A DNA stretch of 64,000 bases from positions 310,001 through 374,000 of the forward strand of contig NZ_JAGGKS010000003.1 of NCBI RefSeq assembly GCF_017873955.1, in the 5' to 3' direction. Shown piece after piece: positions 9,401 through 19,821 of the stretch. A model generated the notes under the pieces. It was given only the letters and a program-made list of their open reading frames with translations. It was not told where the DNA came from and did no database searches. Numbering within the stretch: the first letter of the stretch is position 1; each line of letters starts with the position of its first letter. The stretch is from Sedimentibacter acidaminivorans. GTDB lineage: Bacteria; Bacillota; Clostridia; Tissierellales; Sedimentibacteraceae. A program made the translations under genes and the position numbers.

Positions 9401-9487
9401 TATTTGATAAATCCAGATGTAAAATTATTAAGGTTTGTCTTTCCAATGGTTTGAGGGAACATTCAAAATATAAAATGAAATTTCGAA

Positions 9488-9539
9488 AAATAACAAAAAA
9501 AGAATGTAGCAACTTTTCTACATTCTTTTTTTGTTATTT
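9488..9539. terminator. 22-bp perfect inverted repeat terminator
   Basis: Arms at 9488-9509 and 9518-9539 are perfectly complementary over 22 bp with an 8-base loop, and each arm contains a run of seven A or T. It lies 95 bases after the sigma-54 activator gene and upstream of the sigma-54 promoter, so it should isolate regulator transcription from the operon. Confidence 0.85.
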
Positions 9540-9633
9540 CTTACCTATTCTTATATTTATCTTTATATAACTATACTTAGCTGCAACGTAGATAATTTTA
9601 GACAAAATAATAATATGTATATTATTTTCTACA

Positions 9634-11349
9634 TTATATGGCCTTTATATTAATGCCATAATTATCTATTTTTTTATATAAAGCAGTCCTATGTATTCCA
9701 AGCAATTTTGCAGCTTCTGTTCTACTTCCGTTAGTTATATTTATGGCTTCCATAATAGCTTTAATTTCCACATCAGCTACGATATCCTTCAAAAAACTTC
9801 TATCTTTATTATTGTCCTCCATATTTAATATATTATTAATATAGTCAGGCAAATTATTTAAATCAATGTAATTATTATAAGACATATTTGCTGCTCTTTC
9901 AAGGATATTTCTTAGCTCTCTCACATTGCCAGGCCAATTATATAATTGGAAAGCTAATATAGCTTTTTCAGTAACTGTTTTATAAGGCAGACCTACATTT
10001 TTTAATAATTGCTTTAAAATATCTTCGCATAAATTTGGAATGTCATCTAACCTATCTCTTAGAGGGGGAATATTTATTCTAACAACGTTTAGCCTATAAT
10101 ATAGATCTTTCCTAAAACGTCCTTCTTTAACTAAATTTAGTAGATTCTCATTCGTACAAGCTATTATTCTTATATCAATTTTTATTCCAATATTACTACC
10201 AACTCTTTCAAGTTCTCTTTCTTCTAATACTCTTAATAATTTCGCTTGCATGTTATAAGGCATTGAACTAATCTCATCAAAGAGAATAGTCCCTCCATTT
10301 GCAAGTTCTAATTTACCAATCTTGCCTTCTTTTTTGGCACCAGTAAATGCACCAGAGTCATATCCAAAGAGTTCCGATTCAAATAGTTCTGGTGGTATTG
10401 CTGCACAATTTACCCTAATAAATGGCGCATCTTTTCTTTGACTAGCATAATGAATAGCATGTGCAAAGTATTCCTTACCTGTCCCACTTTCTCCTTGAAT
10501 CATCACAGTAGAAGCTGAATTAGCTGATTTTATTGCAATATCCTTCACCTTAAGCATATTTTTATTTTGAGTTATAATATCATCAAATGTATAATTGGCA
10601 CAATACATATTGCTTATTTCTCTTTTGTATTTATCGACAGTATTTTCTAGAACTTTAAGCTTTTCTACCAAGTCTTTTACCTCTTTAACATCTTTAAACA
10701 ATACAGTTCCTACTGCACCAATTATCTCGCCATCTTTAATTATTGGAGTCCTACTAGCTATCATATTATGTCCTTGTATTCTCTGTACATCATACAATTC
10801 TTTTTGACCAGTCTTAACTACTATGTGAAGTCGTGTATTCTCTATAACTTCTTGTACGGGCTTACCTAATACATCTTCTTCCTTTATTCCAAAAAGTTTC
10901 TCATAATTCCATTTAATTATATTACCATCCTTATTAATTAGTACTATTCCCTGATATGCATTATCTAAAATATCTTTTATAGAATTAATACTTTTTTTCA
11001 GCTCATCAATTTGAGAATTTTCAACTTCTGTATTATCTATATTTTTAAAAATAATTAACAAATATGAATATTCTTCAATAGAATCTATTACTAGTGTTTC
11101 TACAATTAATTTTCTATCATTAATAATGACTTCTTTTTCGATATTTTGCTTTATATTAAGTAAATCAATAAGCCCGTTCTTTTCCAAAATATCGAAAACT
11201 TCAGATACTTCTTCAATCTTAGTATTGAAAAATTCTTCAAACCTCTTATTTACTACAAAATCATTCTTAGAATCAATTATTAAAATACCTTCGATTAAGC
11301 AGTCTAACATTGAACAAAAGCTTTTATAGCAGGTATTTTGAATATTCAC
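9634..11349 (-). CDS. Sigma-54-dependent activator with PAS sensor (hydroxybutyrate operon regulator)
   Basis: A 571-residue enhancer-binding protein. Two PAS-like segments occupy roughly residues 10-225 (the second around GIVLINKDGNIIKWNYEK). The AAA+ domain follows: Walker A GESGTGKE (about 285), the sigma-54 contact loop GAFTGA (about 337), Walker B ILFDE (about 360) and the R-finger region around FRKDLYYRLNV. A Fis-type helix-turn-helix closes the protein (TEAAKLLGIHRTALYKK). No receiver domain is present, so it probably senses a small molecule through PAS. Its start is GTG with a weak ribosome site. The neighbouring operon has a sigma-54 promoter, so I infer it activates the 3-hydroxybutyrate genes. 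Confidence 0.9.
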   Translation of the reverse strand: MNIQNTCYKSFCSMLDCLIEGILIIDSKNDFVVNKRFEEFFNTKIEEVSEVFDILEKNGLIDLLNIKQNIEKEVIINDRKLIVETLVIDSIEEYSYLLIIFKNIDNTEVENSQIDELKKSINSIKDILDNAYQGIVLINKDGNIIKWNYEKLFGIKEEDVLGKPVQEVIENTRLHIVVKTGQKELYDVQRIQGHNMIASRTPIIKDGEIIGAVGTVLFKDVKEVKDLVEKLKVLENTVDKYKREISNMYCANYTFDDIITQNKNMLKVKDIAIKSANSASTVMIQGESGTGKEYFAHAIHYASQRKDAPFIRVNCAAIPPELFESELFGYDSGAFTGAKKEGKIGKLELANGGTILFDEISSMPYNMQAKLLRVLEERELERVGSNIGIKIDIRIIACTNENLLNLVKEGRFRKDLYYRLNVVRINIPPLRDRLDDIPNLCEDILKQLLKNVGLPYKTVTEKAILAFQLYNWPGNVRELRNILERAANMSYNNYIDLNNLPDYINNILNMEDNNKDRSFLKDIVADVEIKAIMEAINITNGSRTEAAKLLGIHRTALYKKIDNYGINIKAI

Positions 11350-11638
11350 TTAAATACACAGCCTTTCTTTATACTTTTTCTTTTCAAAATATACACCCCC
11401 ATATAATATTCTAAATAGATATTTAATCTATTATATTATATTTCTATAAACCTTTGCATAAAAAACATGTCATGTCATTTGAATATTTTTCAAACTATTT
11501 GTATGTACTATATGTACTAACTGATATCAAACAGTCACTAATCCATTTACTAAAATTAATGTAACGGTAATTATACAAGCTAATTCAGCATAACATATAT
11601 TATATATATAACTTATTAAAGTGTTGAGGGTGGTCTAT

Positions 11639-12481
11639 TTGAAAAAATACAAAAAAAATATTATTCCTATATTAATTATAACTTTTTTAATAGTTATTTC
11701 TTGCATGAATTTTAAAGATATTAGTGATACTTATCCTGTATCAACAAGTCCTGTAGTGAGTTTACCAATTATTATGTATCACGAAGTAAATACTAAAAAT
11801 TTAGGAAAGTATATAGTATCTCCAAATGAATTAGAAGAAGATATTATTTATCTAATAAATGAAGGATATACAACTATAACTATTGAGGATTTAATTGCAT
11901 TTGAATATAATGATATAGAATTGCCTGAAAAACCAATAATGATAACATTCGATGATGGATACTACAGCAGCTGTAAACATATACTACCTATCCTACAAAA
12001 ACACAATTGCAAAGCTGTAATATCTATCGTTGGAAAATATGTTGATGAAAGTACAAAATCTACTTATACCAATGGATATATAAATTGGTCACAAGTTAAA
12101 GAACTAGTAGATTCTCCTTATGTAGAAATACAAAATCATACATATTCAATGCATGAACTATCAAAACGTAAGGGGTGTAGTATTATAAAAGGTGAATCTT
12201 ACGATAAATACAAAACAGAAATTATTGAAGACGTTGGATTTTTACAATCTCAAATTGAAGAAAAAACAGGATATATTCCAAAAGCTTTTACCTACCCTTT
12301 TGGGATTATATGTAAGGAATGTGATGAGATACTTGAAGAAATTGGTTTCTTTGCAACACTTTCATGCTATAGCGGAGTAAATTTATTGTCAGGAAATCAA
12401 AAAGAACTTTATGGGCTAAAAAGATTTAATCGACCATCTGGAATAAATCGTGTAAACTTTTTTAAACAATTTGAAAAATAA
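11639..12481 (+). CDS. Polysaccharide deacetylase family lipoprotein
   Basis: A NodB-fold deacetylase that would remove N- or O-acetyl groups from cell-wall or extracellular polysaccharide. The metal/acid motif TFDDGYYS lies near residue 104, and the His motif appears as NHTYSMH (about 163). I start it at TTG 11639, after GAGGGTGG, rather than at the upstream GTG. The resulting N-terminus is a basic, hydrophobic signal ending VIS-C, a plausible lipobox, so the enzyme is probably lipid-anchored outside the membrane. It is divergent from the sigma-54 regulator and ends in a hairpin shared with metY. Confidence 0.83.
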   Translation: MKKYKKNIIPILIITFLIVISCMNFKDISDTYPVSTSPVVSLPIIMYHEVNTKNLGKYIVSPNELEEDIIYLINEGYTTITIEDLIAFEYNDIELPEKPIMITFDDGYYSSCKHILPILQKHNCKAVISIVGKYVDESTKSTYTNGYINWSQVKELVDSPYVEIQNHTYSMHELSKRKGCSIIKGESYDKYKTEIIEDVGFLQSQIEEKTGYIPKAFTYPFGIICKECDEILEEIGFFATLSCYSGVNLLSGNQKELYGLKRFNRPSGINRVNFFKQFEK

Positions 12482-12536
12482 GAGACAGAATATTAATTTC
12501 AAATTTATGAAATTTGATTATTAAATACTCTGTCTC
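12482..12536. terminator. Hairpin between deacetylase and metY
   Basis: Arms GAGACAGA (12482-12489) and TCTGTCTC (12529-12536) begin directly after the deacetylase stop, and the inner AT-rich part also pairs (TCAAATTT / AAATTTGA). The two flanking genes converge on it, so it probably terminates both. Confidence 0.65.
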
Positions 12537-12550
12537 AATAAATCACTTAT

Positions 12551-13816
12551 TTAGATTTCTTGTAATGCTTGTTCTATATCTTCGATTATGTCATCTAAAT
12601 TTTCTATTCCTATAGAAAGTCTTACTAAACCAGGAGTAATTCCTGCTGATATTAATTGACTATCTGTAAGTTGTCTATGAGTAGAACTAGCTGGATGTAG
12701 TACGCATGTACGAATATCTGCAACATGTACTTCATTGGAAGCAAGTTTTAATGCATCCATAAATTTTACAGCATTTTCTCTATTTCCTTTAATTGATAGT
12801 GAAATAACACCACTGCATCCTAATGGAAGATATTTTTTAGCAAGGTCATGATATTTATCTGTTTTTAAAGCTGGATAATTAACAAATTCTATTTTATCAG
12901 ATTTACTTAAATATTCAGCTACTTTTTCTGCATTCCTGCAATGTCTTTCCATTCTCACTGCAAGTGTTTCTAATCCTAAATTCAACAGAAAAGCTGCATT
13001 AGCTGATGGATATGCACCTATATCTCTCATCATTTGTACTCTTGCTTTAGCAATATAAGCAGCATTCTTAAATGTATCACAATAAATCACTCCATGATAG
13101 GATTCATCTGGTTCTGTAAATTCTTTAAACTTGCCATTTCCCCAATTAAAATTACCGCTATCAACAATAACCCCACCTACTTGCACAGCGTGTCCATCCA
13201 TGTACTTAGTAGTTGAATGTATTACTATATCAGCTCCAAATTCAAATGGTCTACAAAGATACGGTGTTGCAAATGTATTGTCAACTAATAAAGGAACATT
13301 ATTTTTATGAGCAATATTAGCAAATTTTTCAATATCAAAAACGCACATAGATGGATTTGCAATAGTTTCACCAAAAACCGCCTTTGTATTCTGCTTAAAT
13401 TCCATTTGAATTTCTTCTTCAGTAGCATCAGGACTAACAAATGTGCATTCTATTCCAAATCTCTTCAAGGTAACTGCAAAAAGATTTATAGTTCCTCCAT
13501 ATATTGTAGATGCACTAATAAAGTGGTCTCCTGATTTCATAATGTTTAACAAACTAATTAATGATGCCGCTTGACCTGATGTAGTACATAAAGCACCTAC
13601 TCCACCCTCCATTGCAGCGATTTTTGCTTCAACCGCAGCAACTGTTGGGTTTGAAATTCTAGAGTACATATGACCATCAGTTGTCAAATCAAATAATTTT
13701 CCAATATGTTCTGTAGAATCATAGGTATATGTAGTTGACTGATAAATTGGAAGAACTCTTGGTTCGCCATTTTTAGGACTATATCCTTCGTGTAAACACT
13801 GTGTTTCAATTCTCAT
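12551..13816 (-). CDS. metY: O-acetylhomoserine sulfhydrylase
   Basis: A 421-residue PLP enzyme of the Cys/Met metabolism family that makes homocysteine from O-acetylhomoserine and sulfide. Visible are ETQCLHEGYSP at the N-terminus, the substrate-loop SRISNPT (about residue 57), the PLP-stacking region and the Schiff-base lysine in HSTTKYMDGH (about 202-211). The C-terminal SIGIENLDDIIEDIEQAL is typical. An upstream in-frame ATG would give 440 residues, but AGGAGG lies just before the ATG at 13816, which also matches the family length. It follows the helicase gene by about 58 bases on the same strand. No SAM or T-box riboswitch was recognised in that short gap. Confidence 0.92.
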   Translation of the reverse strand: MRIETQCLHEGYSPKNGEPRVLPIYQSTTYTYDSTEHIGKLFDLTTDGHMYSRISNPTVAAVEAKIAAMEGGVGALCTTSGQAASLISLLNIMKSGDHFISASTIYGGTINLFAVTLKRFGIECTFVSPDATEEEIQMEFKQNTKAVFGETIANPSMCVFDIEKFANIAHKNNVPLLVDNTFATPYLCRPFEFGADIVIHSTTKYMDGHAVQVGGVIVDSGNFNWGNGKFKEFTEPDESYHGVIYCDTFKNAAYIAKARVQMMRDIGAYPSANAAFLLNLGLETLAVRMERHCRNAEKVAEYLSKSDKIEFVNYPALKTDKYHDLAKKYLPLGCSGVISLSIKGNRENAVKFMDALKLASNEVHVADIRTCVLHPASSTHRQLTDSQLISAGITPGLVRLSIGIENLDDIIEDIEQALQEI

Positions 13817-13874
13817 ATTATTCCTCCATATTTTTAGTTTCAAATATTTTTTAATAGTGATTATATCATGCAAA

Positions 13875-16800
13875 TCATACTACATCAACATTGTTTTCAT
13901 TTTTCATAGAAATTATTGCTTCTTGTATTGCATTTAAAAGTTTTTCTCCTTCTATTTTTGCATCTTTTATCCAATCAGTTGACCATATTCTATATATTTT
14001 CCAACCCATATCTTCTAAAACTGATTGACGAAGTCTATCTCGTTCTCTTACAGTTCTTGCTTTATGATATGACACACCATCACATTCTATTCCTAAGACA
14101 AAAACCCCATTCACAGTAGGATGTTTTACTGCCATATCAATACGATATCCAGAACATCCAACTTGTGTTTTTACTAAAAATCCATTTCTAGTTAAAAAAT
14201 CATATATTGCTTCTTCAAATGATGATTCAACATGAATCTCATTAGTCAATGCCAACTCTTCTTCTAAATAATTTGTACCATTAATTGCATACTCAATATA
14301 TTGTCTAAGCATCTTCACCCCTTCAGAATTTGTTTTTTCCAAATTTATATCCGAAGGTTGAATTGATCCTACTAATTTTAAATTAAATTTCGCTCTTGTA
14401 ATTGCAACATTCAGTCTCCTGTATCCTCCATTTCGACTCAATGGTCCGAAATTCATATACATTGTTCCATTTGCATCTTTACCATAGCCAATACTAAAAA
14501 TAATTGTATCTCTTTCATCACCTTGTACATTTTCTAAATTTTTTACAAAAAATTCTTCTTCATTATCTTCTGAAAAGAAACTTTCATACATTGAATTAGC
14601 AATACGTCTTTGTCTTATTGCATTTTCAATTGCTTGTTGTTGTGATTCACTAAATGTAACAACACCTAGTGAACGATTAGGGTAATGATCAAAATGTTCA
14701 AATACAAGGTCCGCCACACATTTGGCTTCCTTAATATTATTTTTCCTTGAACCTCTATCATATACACCATCTTTAACATAAATATATTCAACCCCTGTAT
14801 TTGGCATTTTTTCAATATTTGAAGGGAAAGTTGTCAATTCATGTTTATATATCTTATCGTTTGAAAATGCAATTAAATTTTCATATCTACTTCTATAGTG
14901 CCATTTTAAAGTGCGTTCTGGAATTGCATTTGTAGCTTCATCAAGTATCGAGTCAAAGGCATTATAATTCTCATCAAAATCTTCATTATAAATATCGAAA
15001 CTATTTTCATGATATGTAGTATTAAAAAAGGAAGTAGGAGGAAGCTGAAATCTATCACCTGCAATTATTACTTGTTTGCCACGAATTATAGCACCTATTG
15101 CATCTTCTGTACATATTTGAGATGCTTCATCAAAAATAATTAAATCAAACTTATAACCATCTGCTTTCAAATACATACTAACCGAAAGAGGTGACATCAT
15201 CATACACGGTTTCAAAGTTGTAAGTAAATTTGGTATCTCATTAAACAAACGCCTTAAAGGCATTATTTTTCTTTGTTTACTCAATTCTCTTTTTAATATT
15301 CCAACTTCTTCTAAAGACGATGTAGTAACATCTATATTAGGAATATTAGAAATTAATCTTTCTCTAATCCTAAGACTTGCAATTTCAAGTTGCATTTTAT
15401 CAAGTTTAATAAACTCATCTATTAAAACTTGTTGATTTCGACTTCTAAAACTAAATACTGCTGGATATTTTGGTAGCACAACATCAAGCCACAGTTTATA
15501 AAATCTTTTTAAGAAGACATTTAGAATATTATCTGAATGAATTTCTAGTTCTTCAACTTTTTCGATAAAATCTCCCAATCCCAATTCTATGCATTGTTTT
15601 CTAATACCAATAAAGTCAATATAATCTTCTAATAATGATAAATTTAAACAGCCTTCTATTTTATCATAAATCTCAAATATATTTTGATTATACATTAAAT
15701 CTGGATTTTCAAATAAATGAGTAAACCAATCAAAATCACTATAAATTGTATCTTTCTCATTAATTAAATTGCCCATATACCCTTCTAATATTTGAGTGAT
15801 TTTGTCATCATGAGAAACTTTATTAATAAATGATTCAGATATAGAATATTGTTTGCAAATAGAAACAAATTGTCTGAAATATTCAAGTTTTGAAATAACT
15901 TGATTCCAATCGGTACTAACCCCATTGTAGTAAAATGAAAACTTATTTTGCAATTCTTCATTATTTTCTAAAAACATCTGCTCTATTTTTTGAATTTTAT
16001 TTAATGAAGCAATATCTTGCATAACAATTTCATACTGTGTTTTGTCCTTGGATAAAATTGTAATTTGATTGTATTTATCATTTATTATTGTAATTGAATT
16101 TTTTACATTTTCAATTGTCTTCAAAATATCACTTATATTATTTGAATTATTATTTTTTTTAAGCAAAACCAAATCTAAACGTTCACTAATTTTTAGCTCT
16201 ATAAGTTTTTTTACATTCCATTGATATGATATTATATTTTCGTATGGATAATTTGAAGATGTTAATGATTTTACTAACTCATCTGAAATTTTATCATTAT
16301 CAAAATATAGTTTTATTTTATTAATGATTTCAATATTATTATTTATTAATTCAAAATCTGTTTCATTTCCAATATAATTAGAACCTAAGTACTCACCAAG
16401 CAAATAATGCTTGTCTTTAAACCATTTTTTACAACTATTTATATTTTTTATATTTTTCAATAATTCAATGATTTCATTAATACAAATCAAATCATCTTTA
16501 TTTAATTTGAATTCCATAATTAAGCTAAAATCATTATTTAACTCTATACTATTATTGTATATATCATTAGCAAAATCTAAAACCTCTTCAATATTTGTAC
16601 CAACTAAATCCTTGCTTAGTATATTAAATAGTTCATCTGAAGCCTCATTTAATTTAGATTCAACTAAATTGTTATACTCATCATTTATACAACCATAATT
16701 GTATTCAAGCATTATTTCTTTTAATAAATCAGGTACCGGTTCGTTAGTAAAATAATCTCTTATAGCATTAAACTTTTCCCTTGATTTCTCTATTAATTCC

Positions 16801-19631
16801 CAATTAGTATAACTTTCTTGATACAATTCACCCAATAACTCCTTGGCAGTTTGGTTATGGTCTGAAAGCCACTCTTCATTTTCCTTTATTTCTGAAATTT
16901 TATTTAAAAGCACAATAATTTCACTATCAGTAATTTTATTATGTTGCACTTTACTACATGATAGAATTTTCTTTTTATCTGCTTTATATTTATTTTTTAT
17001 ATTTTTAAATACTCCAATGTATTCTGTATTAAATCTAGCTAGTATTTCAATAGAATTTATTTTGAATATCTCTTTATTGTATTCTGCTGAAATATTATCT
17101 ATTAATTCGCTATTTTCTAATTGCTTTTGTTTTATTTCATTTATCAATTTATCTAAAATAGAGTCTTTATTCCTATCAAACCACGATTCCGTTACATGTA
17201 GGTTATTATTCAATGCTCCCACTAATTTGCTTAAAGATATTAATTCTTCAAAAGTTTTAATCTTTTTTATACCAAGAAAAGTACTTATTTTTTGTGCAGT
17301 TTCCTTTGCTGTTTCTATTATATTTATACTTTTTATAAGCTTATAATTTTGATTTTGTATAAAATCTGAAATATTTTTTTTGTTTACGTTTTCTGATTGA
17401 CTTATATTATTAAAATTAGCAATTATTCTAATGGTACTTTTATATTTATCATTAAACTTCTTTAATAATTCATCAAAATTAATATTAAATATTCTTTCAT
17501 CAAATTTTGTTTTTACAACAAGCATAGATTTATTCAAAGTTAATTGATGATTTCTTGCATCATCTAATATTTTTATAGTATCACACAGTTGTACATCATT
17601 AAACCACCTTTCCGATGGCTTTGGATCGTCAAGAATAAATCCTACTAATTCATTAAGTAGTAATAAAGAATTAATATCTTCCGGCTTCCTTAAACCTAAA
17701 TGTTGAGCAATAATTTCACTATTTTTTAGACATAGTTCTAATATGTCATTTAATTTGCTAAATTCTAATTTTATATTCTCTGCATTAACTACAATTTCTT
17801 TATTAGAATTAAATTTTTCAGAATCTAAATGTTTTTTAATTTCATTAGCTTCTTTTTCTATGTTGTTAATTATATCTATTGCAGGAATTTCAAATATTGA
17901 TTCATCATACTTCTTTTTTAACTGTTTACTCAAATCAAAATACTGATTACATTTAAAAGTCATAGAATTAGATATAGCAATTAATTCATTCAGATCTAAA
18001 TTTGTCCATTCACTCGGGAACAGTGAAGATTTAATTGATAAGTTTAATATATCTGATACAATTTTTACATTTTCGATACTTATATTAAATTTAGCACCGG
18101 TAATATTTATTATTTTTTCATATGTTTCAATAAAATTTTCATAGTTTGGCAATAACCTCATTAAAATAACATATATATTATGTCTCAACTCATGTGTCAA
18201 TATTTGTATATTACATCCATACCATGGGTTTTCTGAATAATCCATACTTTTCTTTCCAATATTCTTTGCATATTCTCCAATTAAGAACTTGTATTTATTT
18301 AGTTTATCCCCATCAGTATTATCAACATCGTCAATTGAGAATACTACATCTTCTGTGTCTTCTAACTTAGCTAACTTCCCATTGATTTCATATATACTAG
18401 AATTTAACAACATACATTTAGTATGAAGTTCTTCATTGTAATTTATTAATTTTCTACGTTTTTCTTCCAATTCGGAAAGCTTGTACAAGATATCCTCATG
18501 TACCTTTATTTTTGGCGTATTTAGAGTTCTCTCAAGCTGTCCTAAAATATCTTTTTTATTAACTTTATGACTATGTAAAGTTAAACAAAAATCATCTAAT
18601 TTAACTTCTTTTATTCTATCCTTTACAACATCAAGAGCTGCCATTTTTTCTGATACAAATAAAACCTTTTTTCCATCAGAAATTGCTTCAGCGATTATAT
18701 TAGTAATAGTTTGACTTTTTCCAGTTCCTGGAGGTCCTTGCAATACGAAACTTATACCTTTTTTTGAAAGTAATATTGCGTCCTGTTGACTTGAGTCTGC
18801 ATCTACAACTTGATATGTTTCAATTGGTCTTATATTTTTATCATGATCGTAATTATTTAAACCAGCTGGAACTTGAACTATTTCACTATAATCACCTGCT
18901 AATGCTTTAACAATATGATTGGAAACAATCTTATCTTTGTTTTTTACCAAATCCTCATACATATTCATTTTAAGAAAGGATAACAAAGCTAAAAATGTTT
19001 CTTCAGTCACCTTCCAATCATTTTCATTTGCTATTTCAACTATCTTCATTAGATATTTTTCTATACTATCTTCATGTTCATTATATTCGGGAAAAATAAC
19101 CCCAAAATCATTTTCTAATTTATAAGCTAAACTAGGATTTAATAAAATTCCATCATCACGCAAGCTCAATATGTATGGCTCATTTATAGATTCTATTTTT
19201 AAACTTGCTGGTACAAGTATTATCGGTGAAGAGATTGTAATGTTTGAATTCTTATTTTCCCTCCAATTCAACATACCAAAAGTTAAATACAAAGTATTTA
19301 TACCTTGTTCCTCAATTGATGTTTTAGCTTTAGCCCTCAATGACTTCAGTGTCCTTTGTTGCTCATTGAGTGTTTGATTAGTTTCAATGTCTCCTTTTAC
19401 AACTAAAATGCTTTGTTCTTCACCATCATCATCAAATATTGTTTTCGATGGATATGAAAATTCCAAGCTTTTTTCTTGATTTACAAGCAAATTAAATAAA
19501 TCACCTAAACATGGTGATTTAATTGCAATATTTGACCTTTTTGTTTCCTTAAAGTTTATTAATCTATTGCTTTTACCAAGGTCTAAAAGACGTTTTTTCC
19601 ATAGTTCAATTTTCAAGTCTAAATTTTGCAT
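13875..19631 (-). CDS. DUF4011-SF1 helicase-Vsr-like nuclease (Hhe-type defence protein)
   Basis: A 1918-residue protein. The first 280 or so residues form a DUF4011 region. An SF1 helicase follows, split by a very long insert: Walker A GPPGTGKSQT near 297, then about 1100 residues rich in Lys, Asn and Glu that look like helical coiled coil, then DEASQI (about 1500), GDRFQLPPTS, WHYRS, NVQGDERD and motif VI VAITRAK. The last 120 residues are a Vsr/REase-like nuclease with RIDMAV and IECDG as probable metal ligands of a PD-(D/E)XK core. The DUF4011-helicase-Vsr order is that of the single-gene antiphage system called Hhe. Defence is therefore the likely role, but it stands alone here without neighbouring defence genes. 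Confidence 0.85.
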   Translation of the reverse strand: MQNLDLKIELWKKRLLDLGKSNRLINFKETKRSNIAIKSPCLGDLFNLLVNQEKSLEFSYPSKTIFDDDGEEQSILVVKGDIETNQTLNEQQRTLKSLRAKAKTSIEEQGINTLYLTFGMLNWRENKNSNITISSPIILVPASLKIESINEPYILSLRDDGILLNPSLAYKLENDFGVIFPEYNEHEDSIEKYLMKIVEIANENDWKVTEETFLALLSFLKMNMYEDLVKNKDKIVSNHIVKALAGDYSEIVQVPAGLNNYDHDKNIRPIETYQVVDADSSQQDAILLSKKGISFVLQGPPGTGKSQTITNIIAEAISDGKKVLFVSEKMAALDVVKDRIKEVKLDDFCLTLHSHKVNKKDILGQLERTLNTPKIKVHEDILYKLSELEEKRRKLINYNEELHTKCMLLNSSIYEINGKLAKLEDTEDVVFSIDDVDNTDGDKLNKYKFLIGEYAKNIGKKSMDYSENPWYGCNIQILTHELRHNIYVILMRLLPNYENFIETYEKIINITGAKFNISIENVKIVSDILNLSIKSSLFPSEWTNLDLNELIAISNSMTFKCNQYFDLSKQLKKKYDESIFEIPAIDIINNIEKEANEIKKHLDSEKFNSNKEIVVNAENIKLEFSKLNDILELCLKNSEIIAQHLGLRKPEDINSLLLLNELVGFILDDPKPSERWFNDVQLCDTIKILDDARNHQLTLNKSMLVVKTKFDERIFNINFDELLKKFNDKYKSTIRIIANFNNISQSENVNKKNISDFIQNQNYKLIKSINIIETAKETAQKISTFLGIKKIKTFEELISLSKLVGALNNNLHVTESWFDRNKDSILDKLINEIKQKQLENSELIDNISAEYNKEIFKINSIEILARFNTEYIGVFKNIKNKYKADKKKILSCSKVQHNKITDSEIIVLLNKISEIKENEEWLSDHNQTAKELLGELYQESYTNWELIEKSREKFNAIRDYFTNEPVPDLLKEIMLEYNYGCINDEYNNLVESKLNEASDELFNILSKDLVGTNIEEVLDFANDIYNNSIELNNDFSLIMEFKLNKDDLICINEIIELLKNIKNINSCKKWFKDKHYLLGEYLGSNYIGNETDFELINNNIEIINKIKLYFDNDKISDELVKSLTSSNYPYENIISYQWNVKKLIELKISERLDLVLLKKNNNSNNISDILKTIENVKNSITIINDKYNQITILSKDKTQYEIVMQDIASLNKIQKIEQMFLENNEELQNKFSFYYNGVSTDWNQVISKLEYFRQFVSICKQYSISESFINKVSHDDKITQILEGYMGNLINEKDTIYSDFDWFTHLFENPDLMYNQNIFEIYDKIEGCLNLSLLEDYIDFIGIRKQCIELGLGDFIEKVEELEIHSDNILNVFLKRFYKLWLDVVLPKYPAVFSFRSRNQQVLIDEFIKLDKMQLEIASLRIRERLISNIPNIDVTTSSLEEVGILKRELSKQRKIMPLRRLFNEIPNLLTTLKPCMMMSPLSVSMYLKADGYKFDLIIFDEASQICTEDAIGAIIRGKQVIIAGDRFQLPPTSFFNTTYHENSFDIYNEDFDENYNAFDSILDEATNAIPERTLKWHYRSRYENLIAFSNDKIYKHELTTFPSNIEKMPNTGVEYIYVKDGVYDRGSRKNNIKEAKCVADLVFEHFDHYPNRSLGVVTFSESQQQAIENAIRQRRIANSMYESFFSEDNEEEFFVKNLENVQGDERDTIIFSIGYGKDANGTMYMNFGPLSRNGGYRRLNVAITRAKFNLKLVGSIQPSDINLEKTNSEGVKMLRQYIEYAINGTNYLEEELALTNEIHVESSFEEAIYDFLTRNGFLVKTQVGCSGYRIDMAVKHPTVNGVFVLGIECDGVSYHKARTVRERDRLRQSVLEDMGWKIYRIWSTDWIKDAKIEGEKLLNAIQEAIISMKNENNVDVV

Positions 19632-19821
19632 TATAATGCCCCTTTGTTTATTACAATATAATATATAATATCATGATAAATTTATATTTGCAATACAGAA
19701 TGCATATAATACACTCCCTACAATATCCATTCTCTCATTAATTTGAAATACATAAACAATTTCAATTAAATAACTAATACACGTTATTGTAGGATAAATA
19801 TTATACGCACCATCACAATAA

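Noticed and set aside
13817-13874. metY leader examined for SAM or T-box regulation
   Set aside because: Only 58 bases separate it from the preceding gene, too short for either, although the switch could lie upstream of the helicase gene.
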